DNA of 39,671 nt from an uncultured Pseudomonadota bacterium. GTDB taxonomy: Bacteria; Pseudomonadota; Gammaproteobacteria; Burkholderiales; SG8-41. How positions within the stretch are numbered: position 1 is the first letter of the stretch; the number at the start of each line of letters is the position of its first letter. Below are positions 26,394 to 36,696 of this stretch, piece after piece. The stretch lies in assembly GCA_946885605.1 (NCBI GenBank), contig CAMPGR010000020.1, forward strand, positions 1 to 39,671. The letters run 5' to 3'. Made by a program: the position numbers and the translations under genes. The notes under the pieces were generated by a model. That model did no database searches. It saw only the letters and a program-made list of their open reading frames with translations, and was not told the origin of the DNA.

Positions 26394-27716
26394 ATGGATT
26401 TTCTCGATCTCGCACCGATCCGGCGGGTCCGCGGAACGGTAAAGCTTCCCGGCTCCAAGAGCATCTCGAACCGCATACTGCTGCTTGCAGCACTCGCGCG
26501 GGGAGAAACCCGCATACACGACCTGCTCGAGTCCGACGACACGCAGCGCATGCTTGAAGCGTTGCGTACGCTGGGCATCGAATGGCAGCTGGAGGCGAAG
26601 AACCGCGTGCGCGTGCGCGGCGCGGCTGGCACGCCGCCTGTCAGGGCAGCGGACCTCTTTCTCGGCAATGCGGGAACCGCGTTTCGTCCCTTGACGGCGG
26701 TGCTCGCGCTCGCGGGCGGGAACTACCGGCTTTCCGGAGTGCCGCGTATGCACGAACGGCCGATCGGGGATCTGGTCGATGCGCTGCGAAAGCTCGGCGC
26801 GCACATCACCTACCTCGGCAACGCTGGCTATCCGCCGCTCGCGCTTGCGCCCGGCTCGAACGAGCGCCCCGGGGCCGTCAACGTTCGCGGTGATGTATCC
26901 AGTCAGTTCGTGACAGCGCTTCTGATCGCGCTTCCGTTGCTTCGGACGAAAGTGCGGGTGAACGTGCAAGGCGAGCTCATCTCAAAACCCTATGTCGAGA
27001 TCACGCTCAACACCATGCGCCGATTTGGCGTCAGCGTGGAACGCGAGGGGTGGTCCGCGTTCATCGTTCCCGCTGTCGCGGGCTATGCAAGCCCGGGCGA
27101 CATCTACGTCGAGGGGGACGCGTCGTCCGCGTCATATTTTCTCGCTGCCGGCGCGATCAGCGGGCTCGGCGGCGGCGGGCCGGTCCGGGTCGAAGGCGTG
27201 GGACGCGCCTCTATCCAGGGCGATGTGCGCTTCACAGAGGTGCTCGAGCGCATGGGCGCCGAGATCAGTTTCGGCGACAACTGGATCGAAGCGCGCGCGG
27301 GCGCGGCTGTCGTCGCGCGTGGGCGGCTCAAGGCCATCGATGCGGATCTCAATCACATCCCGGACGCCGCGATGACCCTCGCAGTCGCTGCGCTCTACGC
27401 GGACGGCGTTTCCACCTTGCGCAACATCGGGAGCTGGCGGGTGAAGGAGACGGACCGCATTGCGGCGATGGCAACAGAATTGCGAAAGCTGGGGGCTATG
27501 GTGGAAGAGGGGGCCGATTACCTGCGAGTTACGCCACCGCCCGGCGGCCGTCCCGGGCCCGGCGCCAGCATCGATACCTACGACGATCACCGCATGGCGA
27601 TGTGCTTTTCGCTTGCTGCGCTCGGCGGTGTAGCGGTGCGCATCAACGATCCCGATTGTGTGGCCAAGACCTTTCCCCGATATTTCGACGTCCTGCGCAG
27701 CATCTCTGAGCACTAG
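26394..27716 (+). CDS. aroA: 3-phosphoshikimate 1-carboxyvinyltransferase (EPSP synthase)
   Basis: A 440-residue enzyme joining PEP and shikimate-3-phosphate. Substrate contacts: Lys22 in '[10 protein letters not shown]', the loop '[15 protein letters not shown]' (88-102, with Gly94 of NAG and Pro99), and '[13 protein letters not shown]' near the C-terminus; '[12 protein letters not shown]' and '[10 protein letters not shown]' complete both lobes. The loop is of the glyphosate-sensitive class I type, with Phe97 where E. coli has Met, which is frequent in betaproteobacteria. It lies between tyrA and cmk, as in related genomes. Confidence 0.97.
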   Translation: MDFLDLAPIRRVRGTVKLPGSKSISNRILLLAALARGETRIHDLLESDDTQRMLEALRTLGIEWQLEAKNRVRVRGAAGTPPVRAADLFLGNAGTAFRPLTAVLALAGGNYRLSGVPRMHERPIGDLVDALRKLGAHITYLGNAGYPPLALAPGSNERPGAVNVRGDVSSQFVTALLIALPLLRTKVRVNVQGELISKPYVEITLNTMRRFGVSVEREGWSAFIVPAVAGYASPGDIYVEGDASSASYFLAAGAISGLGGGGPVRVEGVGRASIQGDVRFTEVLERMGAEISFGDNWIEARAGAAVVARGRLKAIDADLNHIPDAAMTLAVAALYADGVSTLRNIGSWRVKETDRIAAMATELRKLGAMVEEGADYLRVTPPPGGRPGPGASIDTYDDHRMAMCFSLAALGGVAVRINDPDCVAKTFPRYFDVLRSISEH

Positions 27717-27767
27717 GGTCGTGGAGCCAGGAAACGACCCGCATCCGACACCGCCTCCGTCGCACAC

Positions 27768-28454
27768 GTGCCCACGCTTGATATAGGTTCCAGGCCCCCC
27801 GTCATTGCGATCGACGGGCCTTCCGCGTCCGGGAAGGGGACGGTCGCGCGAGGGGTAGCGGATGCGCTCGGGTTTCACTATCTCGACAGCGGCGCGCTCT
27901 ACCGGGTGGTGGCCTTGGCCTCGCTCGAGCGCGGTGCATCAGCGGATAACGAGGCGGAAATCGTAACGATCGCCCGGAACATGGAGGTGAGGTTCATGTC
28001 GGAAACGGTTCAACTCGATGGTCGCGATGTCAGCATCCTCATTCGGACTGAAGCGGTCAGCGCGCGCGCGTCGCAAGTCGCGGCGCTGCCCGAGGTCCGG
28101 GCGGCGCTGCTCGAGCGCCAGCGGGCTTTTCGCCGCCCCCCGGGGCTCGTGGCTGACGGGCGCGACATGGGATCCGTGGTTTTTCCCGATGCGGCGCTCA
28201 AGGTGTTCCTCACAGCGAGCCCGGAAGAACGGGCCCGGCGGCGATATAAGCAGTTGATGGAAAAAGGTTTGAGTGCTAACATGGCGATCCTCTTGCAGGA
28301 CATCCGCGAACGCGATGCGCGCGACAGCGCCCGTGCCGTGGCCCCCCTGCAAAAATGCCCCGATGCCATCGAGATCGATACGACCGCGATGACGGTGGCC
28401 GAGGCGGTATCAAAGATACTGGCGCTGTATGCGCAGGCAGTACGGGCACCATGA
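27768..28454 (+). CDS. cmk: Cytidylate kinase
   Basis: A 228-residue (d)CMP kinase. P-loop '[17 protein letters not shown]' (15-31); the NMP-binding region contains '[15 protein letters not shown]' and '[15 protein letters not shown]'; the lid has '[11 protein letters not shown]'. The start is GTG at 27768, 51 bases after aroA; no ATG is present before the P-loop. rpsA follows after 72 bases, the same order as in E. coli and pseudomonads. Confidence 0.96.
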   Translation: MPTLDIGSRPPVIAIDGPSASGKGTVARGVADALGFHYLDSGALYRVVALASLERGASADNEAEIVTIARNMEVRFMSETVQLDGRDVSILIRTEAVSARASQVAALPEVRAALLERQRAFRRPPGLVADGRDMGSVVFPDAALKVFLTASPEERARRRYKQLMEKGLSANMAILLQDIRERDARDSARAVAPLQKCPDAIEIDTTAMTVAEAVSKILALYAQAVRAP

Positions 28455-28505
28455 GTCGGCTTGACTCGTGGTTTTTTTAACTCACCCCGTCAGACAAGGA
28501 CGGGT
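28453..28505 (+). promoter_or_regulatory. rpsA leader with two hairpins and a U7 tract
   Basis: GAGTC (28453-28457) pairs with GACTC (28463-28467), followed by seven T at 28472-28478. A second hairpin pairs ACCC-GTC (28484-28491, one bulged C) with GACGGGT (28499-28505). No Shine-Dalgarno sequence precedes the rpsA ATG at 28527. This matches the known E. coli case, where S1 recognises a structured leader lacking a proper ribosome site and represses its own translation. Confidence 0.45.
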
Positions 28506-28526
28506 TTCCTAAGACACTGAATCTGA

Positions 28527-30245
28527 ATGATGAAAACTTCTATCCCGGCTACAGGGTCCGCTGAGAATTTCGCCGCGCTGTTCGAAGAGAGCCTCTCCCG
28601 CAAGGAGATGCGCGTCGGCGAAGTGATCACCGCCGAAGTGGTGCGCGTAGACGACAACTTCGTGGTGGTCAACGCGGGCCTCAAGTCTGAAAGCTATATA
28701 TCTGCGGACGAATTTCGCAATGACCGGGGTGAGCTGGAAGCCAAGCCGGGTGATTTCATCAGCGTCGCAATCGAATCGCTCGAAAACGGTTACGGCGAGA
28801 CGCGGCTTTCGCGGGACAAGGCGAAGCGCCTGGCGGCATGGCATCAGCTCGAGGAAGCGCTCGAGAAAGGCTCGATCGTGACCGGCGTGATCAACGGCAA
28901 GGTCAAAGGCGGCCTCACCGTCACGGTCAATGGCATCCGCGCGTTCCTTCCCGGTTCGCTGGTCGACATCCGCCCGGTCAAGGACACCGCGCCGTACGAA
29001 AACAAGCAGATGGAGTTCAAGGTCATCAAGCTCGACCGCAAGCGGAACAACGTTGTGGTTTCGCGGCGCGCCGTGCTCGAAGAGACGCAGGGCGAAGAGC
29101 GCCAGAAACTCCTCGAGAGCCTGCAGGAAGGCGCCGTGGTCAAGGGCATCGTCAAGAACATCACCGACTACGGCGCTTTCGTGGACCTGGGGGGCATCGA
29201 CGGGCTGCTGCATATCACCGACCTCGCGTGGCGCCGCGTGAAGCATCCCTCCGAAATCCTTTCGGTTGGCGATGAGGTCGAAGCGAAGGTGCTCAAGTTC
29301 GACCAGGAAAAGAACCGCGTCTCGCTCGGCCTGAAACAGCTCGGTGAAGACCCGTGGGTGGGGCTCTCCCGCCGTTACCCGCCCGGCACACGACTCTTCG
29401 GCAAGGTCAGCAACCTTACGGACTACGGTGCGTTCGTCGAAATCGAGCCCGGCATCGAGGGGCTCGTGCACGTCTCCGAGATGGACTGGACCAACAAGAA
29501 CGTCCATCCCTCCAAGGTCGTGCAGCTCGGCGACGAGGTGGAGGTCATGGTGCTCGAGATCGACGAGGAGCGCCGCCGCATCTCGCTCGGCATGAAGCAA
29601 TGCATGCCCAACCCGTGGGAAGAGTTCGCGATGAACTTCCGCAAGGGCGATCGCGTGAAAGGCCAGATCAAGTCGATCACCGACTTCGGCATCTTCATCG
29701 GGCTGCCCGGCGGCATCGACGGCCTCGTGCATCTCTCCGATCTTTCCTGGTCGCAGCCCGGCGAAGAGGCGGTGCGCAACTATCGCAAGGGCGAAGAGGT
29801 GGAAGCCATGGTGCTCTCGATCGACGTCGAGCGCGAGCGCATCTCGCTCGGCATCAAGCAGATCGAAGGCGACCCGTTCACGAGCTACATCTCCGCGCAC
29901 GAGAAGAACACTGTCATCACCGGGACGGTGAAGTCGATCGACGCGAAGGGCGCAGTGATCCAGCTCGAGGGCGACGTCGAAGGCTATCTGCGCGCTTCCG
30001 AGGTCGCGCGCGACCGCGTGGAAGACATCCGCACACGACTGAAGGAAGGCGACTCGGTCACCGCCATGATTATCAACATCGATCGCAAGAACCGCACGAT
30101 CAATCTTTCGATCAAGGCGAAGGATATGGCGGACGAGGCCGAAGCGATGCAGAAGCTTCAGTCCGACAAGCAGGCGAGCGCCGGCACGACCAACCTGGGG
30201 GCATTGCTCAAGGCCAAGCTCGACGTAGCGAAGACCGAACAGTAA
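28527..30245 (+). CDS. rpsA: 30S ribosomal protein S1
   Basis: A 572-residue protein with six S1 RNA-binding domains. The first two (about 30-95 and 115-180) are the ribosome-binding type; the last four carry the repeated pattern 'V(K/S)[11 protein letters not shown]...[10 protein letters not shown]', with '[25 protein letters not shown]', '[25 protein letters not shown]' and '[22 protein letters not shown]'. It delivers mRNAs to the ribosome, especially those with weak ribosome sites. The start has two ATG codons in a row (28527, 28530). Length is slightly above that of E. coli S1 (557). Confidence 0.98.
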   Translation: MMKTSIPATGSAENFAALFEESLSRKEMRVGEVITAEVVRVDDNFVVVNAGLKSESYISADEFRNDRGELEAKPGDFISVAIESLENGYGETRLSRDKAKRLAAWHQLEEALEKGSIVTGVINGKVKGGLTVTVNGIRAFLPGSLVDIRPVKDTAPYENKQMEFKVIKLDRKRNNVVVSRRAVLEETQGEERQKLLESLQEGAVVKGIVKNITDYGAFVDLGGIDGLLHITDLAWRRVKHPSEILSVGDEVEAKVLKFDQEKNRVSLGLKQLGEDPWVGLSRRYPPGTRLFGKVSNLTDYGAFVEIEPGIEGLVHVSEMDWTNKNVHPSKVVQLGDEVEVMVLEIDEERRRISLGMKQCMPNPWEEFAMNFRKGDRVKGQIKSITDFGIFIGLPGGIDGLVHLSDLSWSQPGEEAVRNYRKGEEVEAMVLSIDVERERISLGIKQIEGDPFTSYISAHEKNTVITGTVKSIDAKGAVIQLEGDVEGYLRASEVARDRVEDIRTRLKEGDSVTAMIINIDRKNRTINLSIKAKDMADEAEAMQKLQSDKQASAGTTNLGALLKAKLDVAKTEQ

Positions 30246-30254
30246 GGGAGCGCC

Positions 30255-30542
30255 ATGACCAAATCGGAGCTGATCGCAAAACTTGCGGCGCGCTATCCGC
30301 AGCTCGTAGCGAAGGATGCCGAGCTCGCGGTCAAGATGATCCTGGACGCGATGGCGAAGAGCCTCGCCCAGGGCCAGCGCATCGAGATCAGGGGTTTCGG
30401 CAGTTTCGGTTTGAACTACCGGCCGCCGCGCACCGGCCGCAACCCGAAATCGGGCGAGAAGGTGCAGGTGCCGGCCAAGTACGTGCCGCACTTCAAGGCC
30501 GGCAAGGAATTGCGCGAACGTGTGGATTTCAAGAAGCAATAA
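30255..30542 (+). CDS. ihfB: Integration host factor subunit beta
   Basis: A 95-residue DNA-bending protein of the HU/IHF family that pairs with IHF-alpha. Helical N-terminal part '[17 protein letters not shown]', the core '[29 protein letters not shown]' with the beta arm and the DNA-intercalating proline in 'GRNPKSG', and C-terminal '[15 protein letters not shown]'. GGGAG lies six bases before the ATG, and rpsA ends nine bases upstream, as in E. coli. A strong terminator follows. Confidence 0.97.
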   Translation: MTKSELIAKLAARYPQLVAKDAELAVKMILDAMAKSLAQGQRIEIRGFGSFGLNYRPPRTGRNPKSGEKVQVPAKYVPHFKAGKELRERVDFKKQ

Positions 30543-30566
30543 GAACTGAGCATCCGCTGCAAGCCG

Positions 30567-30601
30567 ACGGCATCATCGAAAGATCATGCCGTCTTTTTTT
30601 G
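30567..30601 (+). terminator. Intrinsic terminator after ihfB
   Basis: GACGGCATCATC and GATCATGCCGTC form a 12-bp stem with one C-C mismatch and a GAAA loop, followed by eight T. It closes the cmk-rpsA-ihfB unit; lapA begins 54 bases later. Confidence 0.92.
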
Positions 30602-30655
30602 CCCGCCACCGGCCGGCTCGCTGACAGGTGCGGCGGGTTCAATTAAGCTCCGCTT

Positions 30656-30949
30656 ATGCGTTACGTCCTCTGGCTGCTCAAGTTCGCGCTTTTCGTGCTG
30701 ATCCTGAGCTTCGCCGTGAAAAATACCGACATCGTGTCGGTGCGCTACTACCTCGGACAGGAATGGCAGATGCCGCTCTTCCTCGTTCTCTTCCTCGCCT
30801 TCTGTTTGGGCGTTGTCGTCGGGTCTTTTGCGCTCTTTGGGCGTCTCTTCAGCCAGCGACGCCAGATTTCGACGCTCAGGAACGAGCTGCGCTTGCGGGA
30901 GGAGCCGGGGGCGAAGACGCCTCCCGACAACCTTCCGCCGATCACATGA
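30656..30949 (+). CDS. lapA: Lipopolysaccharide assembly protein A (LapA, DUF1049)
   Basis: A 97-residue inner-membrane protein with two membrane helices (about 4-20 and 39-62) separated by 'VKNTDIVSVRYYLGQEWQMPL', the DUF1049 signature, and a cytoplasmic coiled-coil tail ('RRQISTLRNELRLREEPG'). LapA works with LapB in controlling LPS synthesis in enteric bacteria. It sits after the ihfB terminator and 27 bases before lapB. Confidence 0.92.
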   Translation: MRYVLWLLKFALFVLILSFAVKNTDIVSVRYYLGQEWQMPLFLVLFLAFCLGVVVGSFALFGRLFSQRRQISTLRNELRLREEPGAKTPPDNLPPIT

Positions 30950-30976
30950 AACGTCCCGACCTCGCAGCACGGCGCC

Positions 30977-32152
30977 ATGGACATTGAGTACTGGTGGCTC
31001 CTCGCGCTGCCGCTTTTCTTTGCGCTGGGGTGGCTCGCGGCGCGGATCGACATCAAGCAGCTCATCTCCGAATCGCGGGCGCTGCCCGTATCCTACTTCA
31101 AGGGGCTCAACTTTCTCCTGAACGAGCAGCCCGACAAGGCGATCGAGGCCTTTATCGAAGTGGTGAAGGTCGATCCGCAGACGATCGAGCTGCATTTCGC
31201 CCTGGGCAGCCTCTTTCGCCGACGGGGCGAAGTGGAACGCGCGATCCGCATGCACCAGAACCTCGTCGAGCGCGCGGATCTCGAGGAGGAGCAGCGGCTG
31301 CACGCGCTCTTCGAGCTCGCGCAGGACTATCTCAAGGCGGGCCTGCTGGATCGCGCCGAAGAGCTCTTTGTCAAGCTCGAGAATACCGCGCACGCGGAAC
31401 CCGCGCTCAAGTGTCTGCTCGAGATCTACGAGCAGGAAAAGGACTGGCAGAAAGCGATCGGCGTCGCCGGCAAGCTCGAAGGGCTCACCGGGCGCTCGCA
31501 CCAGAAGGAGATTGCAAACTTCTATTGCGAGCTCGCGAGCAATGAAATCATTCACTCGCGTCCGGGGGCGGCTCGGCCGTTTCTCGCCGAGGCGCTCGCG
31601 CACCACCGGCTCTCCATCCGCGCCAATCTGCTCCTCGGGGAGCTCGAGATGAGCCTCGCCAACGCCGAGGCCGCGATCGAGGCGTGGAAACGCATCGAGA
31701 GCCAGAATCCCGCGTATCTCGCGCTCGTGGCCGAGAAGCTGCTCGCCGCGTTCACGCGTCTCGACCGCATCGAGGAGGGGCTCAATCTGCTGCGGGGCTA
31801 CCTTGCGAAGTACCCCTCGCTAGATCTCCTGAACACGGTGTTCCAGGGCACGCTGGAGACGGAAGGCCCTGATGAGGCTTACCGCCTCGTGCGCGACGAG
31901 TTGCGCCGCAATCCCACCCTGCTCGGACTCGACAAGCTGCTTGAAGCGCAGCTCCTCGAGGCGCCGCTCGAACGCCGGCGCGACTTGGAGCTCATCAAGG
32001 AGCTGGTCCACCAGCACACGCGCGGGCTCGCAATGTACAAATGCGACAGTTGCGGCTTCCGCGCGCGCCAGTTCTACTGGCATTGCCCGGCCTGCGCAGC
32101 GTGGGAAACCTATGCGCCGCGCCGCACAGAAGAGAAAGGGCTGCCCGCGTGA
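30977..32152 (+). CDS. lapB: Lipopolysaccharide assembly protein B (LapB/YciM)
   Basis: A 391-residue cytoplasmic protein anchored by an N-terminal helix (4-22), with nine or so TPR repeats (about 40-345; for example '[26 protein letters not shown]') and a C-terminal rubredoxin-like zinc/iron knuckle with Cys356, Cys359, Cys370 and Cys373. In E. coli LapB directs FtsH to degrade LpxC, which sets the lipid A level. All domains are intact. The stop codon overlaps the GTG start of pyrF (GTGA). Heptose genes hldA and hldD follow, so this is an LPS-focused neighbourhood. Confidence 0.95.
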   Translation: MDIEYWWLLALPLFFALGWLAARIDIKQLISESRALPVSYFKGLNFLLNEQPDKAIEAFIEVVKVDPQTIELHFALGSLFRRRGEVERAIRMHQNLVERADLEEEQRLHALFELAQDYLKAGLLDRAEELFVKLENTAHAEPALKCLLEIYEQEKDWQKAIGVAGKLEGLTGRSHQKEIANFYCELASNEIIHSRPGAARPFLAEALAHHRLSIRANLLLGELEMSLANAEAAIEAWKRIESQNPAYLALVAEKLLAAFTRLDRIEEGLNLLRGYLAKYPSLDLLNTVFQGTLETEGPDEAYRLVRDELRRNPTLLGLDKLLEAQLLEAPLERRRDLELIKELVHQHTRGLAMYKCDSCGFRARQFYWHCPACAAWETYAPRRTEEKGLPA

Positions 32153-32883
32153 GCGCCGCAATCCGGTCGAGCCCGCACGATCCGCGCGTCATCGTCGCCC
32201 TCGATTTTCCGGACGCGAGCAGCGCTCTCGCGCTCGTTGACCGGCTGCATCCCGCCGCATGCCGGCTCAAGGTCGGGAAAGCGCTCTTCACTGCAGCCGG
32301 CCCCGTGCTGGTGGAGCGCCTGGTCAATCGCGGCTTCGCCGTATTTCTCGACCTCAAGTACCATGACATCCCGACGACCGTCGCGAACGCGTGCCGCGCC
32401 GCAGCGGCGCTCGGCGTGTGGATGGTGAACGTGCATGCCCTGGGCGGACGCGGCATGATGGAGGCCGCGCGCGAAGCGCTCGACAGCGAGGCCCGGCCAC
32501 CGTTGCTCATTGCCGTCACGGTGCTCACAAGCCTCAATGCGGCGGATCTCGCGGCACTCGGCGTTGCCGGGACACCGAGGGAGGCGGCGGCACGACTCGC
32601 GCACCTCGCACAATCGTGCGGCCTTGACGGCGTCGTATGCTCGGCGCAGGAAGCAGCGAAGCTACGACGCGAGCTTGGCGCCGGTTTTTGCCTGGTGACG
32701 CCGGGAATCAGGCCCGCTGATGCCGGCCACCACGACCAGCAGCGTGTCATGACGCCGCGCGCGGCGATCGAAAGCGGCGCGGATTATCTCGTGATCGGAC
32801 GACCCATCACGCTCGCGCCAGACCCGCTCGCCGTGCTGGAGGCGGTGAGCAGGGAGGTCGCCACCGCATCCTCGCCCCAGTGA
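32149..32883 (+). CDS. pyrF: Orotidine 5'-phosphate decarboxylase
   Basis: A 244-residue TIM-barrel enzyme giving UMP. The catalytic motif '[13 protein letters not shown]' supplies Asp68, Lys70 and Asp73; 'VIVALDFPD' (14-22) and '[21 protein letters not shown]' with 'YLVIGRPIT' (phosphate-binding) are intact. The start is GTG at 32149, overlapping the lapB stop by four bases, which argues for translational coupling; longer upstream frames lie entirely in lapB. Confidence 0.97.
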   Translation: MSAAIRSSPHDPRVIVALDFPDASSALALVDRLHPAACRLKVGKALFTAAGPVLVERLVNRGFAVFLDLKYHDIPTTVANACRAAAALGVWMVNVHALGGRGMMEAAREALDSEARPPLLIAVTVLTSLNAADLAALGVAGTPREAAARLAHLAQSCGLDGVVCSAQEAAKLRRELGAGFCLVTPGIRPADAGHHDQQRVMTPRAAIESGADYLVIGRPITLAPDPLAVLEAVSREVATASSPQ

Positions 32884-32924
32884 GACCGAAAACGACCATG
32901 AACGACAAGGAGAAGCCGCACGCG

Positions 32925-33908
32925 ATGCGGCGCGAACCGCGGCAGCGGGCGCACGCTGCCGCGTCGGCCATTCGGACCGATTCCTCGATCATGAGTGGCG
33001 CGCGAGTGCTGGTCGTGGGGGATGTCATGCTCGATCGCTACTGGTTCGGCGACGTTGGCCGCATCTCGCCGGAAGCGCCTGTTCCGGTCGTCAGAATAGA
33101 TCGCATCGAGGAACGGCCCGGCGGCGCGGCGAACGTCGCGCGCAATGCGGCGGCACTTGGCGCGACAGTGAGCCTGCTCTCGGTAATCGGCACCGACGAG
33201 GCAGGCACCCGGCTCAAGCGCCTGCTCGCCAGGGAGTTGATCGCTACCCGGCTTCATCGCGACCGGAGCGTCGCAACGACCATCAAGTTGCGCGTCATCG
33301 GGCGGCAGCAGCAGCTGCTGCGCGTCGATTTCGAGCGGACGCCGAGCCATGAGGTGCTCGCGTCCAAGCTCAGGGATTTCTCCAGCATGCTGCGCTCCGC
33401 CGACGCCGTGATTCTCTCCGATTACGGCAAGGGCGGGCTCGCGCACATCGCAAAAATGATCGTGATGGCGCGCCGGGCCGGAAAGCCGGTGCTGGTCGAT
33501 CCCAAGGGCGAAGACTACTCGCGCTATCGGGGCGCCACTATCATTACGCCCAACCGTGCCGAATTGAGGCAGGTGGTCGGCGGCTGGACGAGTGAGGTGG
33601 AGCTCACGCGAAAGGCGCAGGAGCTGCGGCGTCGCTTGCGGCTTGGCGCGCTGCTGATTACACGCAGCGAGGACGGGATGACGCTCTATCGTCCGGGTGA
33701 ACGGCTGCACGTGCCCGCGCAGGCGCGCGAGGTGTACGACGTGAGCGGCGCGGGCGACACCGTGATCGCCACGCTCGGCGCAATGCTCGCCGGCGGCGCG
33801 GCGATCGAGCAGGCGGTGCGCATCGCGAACCGCGCCGCGAGCATCGTGGTGGGCAAGTTCGGGACCGCGGTGGTATACCCGGAAGAGCTTTTCAACGAGG
33901 CGAAATAA
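32925..33908 (+). CDS. hldA: D-glycero-beta-D-manno-heptose-7-phosphate kinase (RfaE domain I)
   Basis: A PfkB-family sugar kinase that phosphorylates heptose-7-phosphate at C1 in ADP-heptose synthesis. Conserved parts: '[30 protein letters not shown]', '[18 protein letters not shown]', 'ILSDYGKGG', '[24 protein letters not shown]' and the catalytic '[15 protein letters not shown]'. Only the kinase half of HldE is present; the nucleotidyltransferase half must be encoded elsewhere, as in other betaproteobacteria. The start is uncertain: GTG 32880 (overlapping pyrF), ATG 32898, ATG 32925 (AAGGAG 12 bases upstream, used here) or ATG 32991, where family similarity begins. The extra N-terminus is Arg/Ala-rich. 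Confidence 0.93.
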   Translation: MRREPRQRAHAAASAIRTDSSIMSGARVLVVGDVMLDRYWFGDVGRISPEAPVPVVRIDRIEERPGGAANVARNAAALGATVSLLSVIGTDEAGTRLKRLLARELIATRLHRDRSVATTIKLRVIGRQQQLLRVDFERTPSHEVLASKLRDFSSMLRSADAVILSDYGKGGLAHIAKMIVMARRAGKPVLVDPKGEDYSRYRGATIITPNRAELRQVVGGWTSEVELTRKAQELRRRLRLGALLITRSEDGMTLYRPGERLHVPAQAREVYDVSGAGDTVIATLGAMLAGGAAIEQAVRIANRAASIVVGKFGTAVVYPEELFNEAK

Positions 33909-33912
33909 GCCG

Positions 33913-34914
33913 ATGTACTACATCGTCACCGGCGCAGCGGGCTTTATCGGCGCCAATCTGGTGAAGGCGCTGAACGGCCACGGCATCACCAATATCATCG
34001 CGGTCGACGACCTCTCGCACGGCGACAAATTCCGCAATCTCGCGGACTGCGAGATCGCCGATTACTTCGACAAGGACGAGTTTCTGGCGGCCCTCGACAA
34101 GGGTGGGTTCAAGGGTGGATTGAGCGCGCTGCTGCACCAGGGCGCATGCTCGGACACCACGGAAGCGAATGGCCGCTACATGATGGAAGTCAACTACGGC
34201 TATTCGCGGAAGCTCCTCGATTACTGCAGCGCGAACGCGGTGCGCTTCATCTACGCCTCCTCGGCGGCGGTATATGGCGCCGGCCCTCATTTCAGGGAAG
34301 CGCGCGAATGCGAGGCGCCGCTCAATGTGTACGGCTACTCCAAGTTTCTGTTCGATCAGCTGGTGCGGCGGCGCCGGAGTGAGTCGAGCGCGCAAGTCGT
34401 CGGACTGCGTTATTTCAACGTCTATGGCGAGCGCGAGCAGCACAAGGGGCGCATGGCTTCCGTCGCGTTCCATTTTTTCAACCAGTATCGAAGCGGGGGG
34501 ATCGTCGCACTCTTCGAAGGCAGCGGTGGCTACGGCAACGGCGAGCAGCGACGCGATTTCGTGTCGGTGGAAGACGCCGCGGCAGTGAACCTCTACTTCC
34601 TGGATCACCCGGAACGCTCCGGGATCTACAATGCGGGAACCGGCCGGGCGCAGAGCTTCAACGACGTTGCGGTCGCGGTGGTCAACGCGTGCCGCAGGGA
34701 ACAGGGCGAGGCGCCGCTCACGCTGGAAGCAATGCAGCGGCAAGCCATCATTCGCTACATCCCTTTTCCGCCGGATCTCAAGAACAAGTATCAGAGCTAC
34801 ACGCAAGCCGACGTGTCCGCGTTGCGCCGCGCCGGGTACACGGCACCGTTCCTAACGGTCGAGCAGGGTGTGACGCGCTATTGCGAGCGCCTGCTTGCGC
34901 GGGACCGGGCATAA
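33913..34914 (+). CDS. hldD: ADP-L-glycero-D-manno-heptose 6-epimerase
   Basis: A 333-residue extended short-chain dehydrogenase that completes the inner-core sugar ADP-L-glycero-D-manno-heptose. N-terminal '[19 protein letters not shown]' binds NADP; '[10 protein letters not shown]' and '[14 protein letters not shown]' hold the Ser and Tyr-x3-Lys active-site residues; '[13 protein letters not shown]' and '[17 protein letters not shown]' are typical of the family. It starts four bases after the hldA stop, so the two heptose genes are surely one unit. Confidence 0.97.
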   Translation: MYYIVTGAAGFIGANLVKALNGHGITNIIAVDDLSHGDKFRNLADCEIADYFDKDEFLAALDKGGFKGGLSALLHQGACSDTTEANGRYMMEVNYGYSRKLLDYCSANAVRFIYASSAAVYGAGPHFREARECEAPLNVYGYSKFLFDQLVRRRRSESSAQVVGLRYFNVYGEREQHKGRMASVAFHFFNQYRSGGIVALFEGSGGYGNGEQRRDFVSVEDAAAVNLYFLDHPERSGIYNAGTGRAQSFNDVAVAVVNACRREQGEAPLTLEAMQRQAIIRYIPFPPDLKNKYQSYTQADVSALRRAGYTAPFLTVEQGVTRYCERLLARDRA

Positions 34915-34933
34915 GGCCTACAGGACGCACTCC

Positions 34934-35821
34934 ATGTACAAAACGCTGGAACATCTCGTCGGCAACACGCCGCTGGTGCGGCTCAAGTGGATCGGCGCCC
35001 GCACCAACAACACCTTGCTTGCCAAGCTGGAGGGCGACAACCCGGCCGGGTCGGTGAAGGACCGGCCGGCGCTTTCCATGATCCGGCGCGCACAGGAACG
35101 CGGGGAGATCAAGCCCGGTGACACGTTGATCGAGCCGACCAGCGGCAATACCGGGATCGCGCTCGCGATGTGCGCGGCCATGATGGGATACCGCATGATC
35201 CTCGTCATGCCCGAACACCTGTCGCTCGAGCGCCGCCAGACGATGGCCGCGTTCGGCGCGGAATTCGTGCTGACGCCCAAGGAAGGCGGGATGGAGGCGG
35301 CACGGGACATCGCGGAGAAAATGCGCGACCAGGGCAAGGGGGTGATCCTCGACCAGTTCGCGAATCCGGACAACCCCCTTTCGCACTACGAAGGCACCGG
35401 CCCCGAGATCTGGCGCGATACGGATGGCCGGGTCACACATTTCGTGAGCAGCATGGGAACGACCGGAACCATCATGGGCGTGTCGCGCTTTTTAAAGGAG
35501 CGTAACCCCGCCGTACAGATCGTCGGCTGCCAGCCAGCGGATGGCGCACAGATACCGGGGATACGGAAGTGGCCCGCCGCTTACCTCCCGAAAATCTGCG
35601 ACTGGAGCCTTGTCGATCGCGTTATGGAGGTGAGCCAGCGCGATGCGGAAGACATGACGCGACGCCTTGCGCGCGAAGAGGGGATCTTTGCCGGCATTTC
35701 GTCGGGGGGCGCGATGTGGGCTGCGCTGCAAGTGGCGCAGGAAGTGCGCGATGCCGTCATCGTGACCATCGTTTGCGACCGCGGCGACCGCTATCTCACC
35801 ACCGGCGTCTTTCCGGGCTGA
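34934..35821 (+). CDS. cysM: Cysteine synthase B
   Basis: A 295-residue fold-type II PLP enzyme making cysteine from O-acetylserine and sulfide or thiosulfate. Lys42 in 'DNPAGSVKDRPALSM' binds PLP; 'EPTSGNTGIALAM' and 'SSMGTTGTIMGVSRFLKE' bind substrate and PLP phosphate. The Arg residues in 'EHLSLERRQTM' and the 'GIRKWPAAYLPKICDW' segment are the CysM rather than CysK type. The ATG at 34934 lies 19 bases after hldD. Gene order hldD-cysM is common in betaproteobacteria. Confidence 0.95.
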   Translation: MYKTLEHLVGNTPLVRLKWIGARTNNTLLAKLEGDNPAGSVKDRPALSMIRRAQERGEIKPGDTLIEPTSGNTGIALAMCAAMMGYRMILVMPEHLSLERRQTMAAFGAEFVLTPKEGGMEAARDIAEKMRDQGKGVILDQFANPDNPLSHYEGTGPEIWRDTDGRVTHFVSSMGTTGTIMGVSRFLKERNPAVQIVGCQPADGAQIPGIRKWPAAYLPKICDWSLVDRVMEVSQRDAEDMTRRLAREEGIFAGISSGGAMWAALQVAQEVRDAVIVTIVCDRGDRYLTTGVFPG

Positions 35822-35840
35822 TCGGGCATAGCGTCGTTAC

Positions 35841-36632
35841 ATGAATCCGGTTCTCGTCTTTGATATCGAAACCGTGCCCGACATCGCGGGCCTGCGCAGA
35901 CTGCACGGCCTGGACGAGAGCGTGCAGGACGCGAGCGTGGCGGAATTGGCGTTCCAGCTGCGGCGCCAGACCAGCGGGAACGACTTTCTGCCGCTGCATC
36001 TCCAGCGTGTGATCGCGATCTCGTGCGCGCTGCGCGAGCGCGATACGTTTCGCGTATGGTCGCTCGGCGGCGCCCAGCAGAGCGAGAGCGAATTGATCCA
36101 GCGCTTCTTCGACGGCATCGACAAGTACACGCCCCAGCTCGTCTCGTGGAACGGCTGCGGCTTCGATCTGCCGGTGTTGCATTACCGCGGGCTTCTCCAC
36201 GGCGTCAAGGCGCCGCGCTACTGGGACACGGGGGACGGCGACCACCGCGATAGCCGTGACTTCAAATGGAACAACTACATCAGCCGCTACCACACGCGAC
36301 ATCTCGATCTCATGGATCTCCTCGCGCTCTACCAGCCGCGCGCGAATGCACCGCTCGACGCCATCGCGCAGCTGCTGGGGCTTCCCGGCAAGCTCGGCAT
36401 GTCGGGCGGGCGCGTGTGGGAAGCGTTTCTTGCAGGCAAGTTCGACGAGATTCGCTGCTATTGCGAGACCGACGTCGCCAATACCTATCTCATCTTCCTG
36501 CGCTTTCAATTGATGCGCGGGGCGCTCGACGACCAGCAGTACGCCGCGGAATGCGAGCTCGTGCGCAGCGCGCTCGCCCGCTCGAGCGAGCCGCACTGGA
36601 AGGAGTTCCTCTCTCAGTGGTCGTGCGCCTGA
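35841..36632 (+). CDS. Predicted 3'-5' exonuclease, PolB-like
   Basis: A 263-residue stand-alone exonuclease domain of the PolB-like (DNA_pol_B_exo2) family. Exo I 'VFDIETVPD' (Asp8, Glu10), exo II 'SWNGCGFDLPVL' and exo III 'YCETDVANTYLI' supply the acidic residues for two metal ions. No polymerase domain is present. It starts 19 bases after cysM and is followed, after 64 bases, by rlmD. Its cellular substrate is not established. Confidence 0.9.
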   Translation: MNPVLVFDIETVPDIAGLRRLHGLDESVQDASVAELAFQLRRQTSGNDFLPLHLQRVIAISCALRERDTFRVWSLGGAQQSESELIQRFFDGIDKYTPQLVSWNGCGFDLPVLHYRGLLHGVKAPRYWDTGDGDHRDSRDFKWNNYISRYHTRHLDLMDLLALYQPRANAPLDAIAQLLGLPGKLGMSGGRVWEAFLAGKFDEIRCYCETDVANTYLIFLRFQLMRGALDDQQYAAECELVRSALARSSEPHWKEFLSQWSCA

Positions 36633-36696
36633 CCCTCTTGAGGTAGACTTCAACCTCGTTCGCGGCGAATTTTGACTCCGCCGCAGCCGCAACCTC

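Noticed and set aside
26646..26700. AroA loop Phe97 as a glyphosate-resistance change
   Set aside because: The Gly and Pro positions linked to resistance are wild type, and Phe at this place is common in betaproteobacterial AroA.
28509..30539. 676-residue open frame antisense to rpsA and ihfB
   Set aside because: Shadow of the S1 repeats; repeated patterns in it mirror the S1 domains on the other strand.
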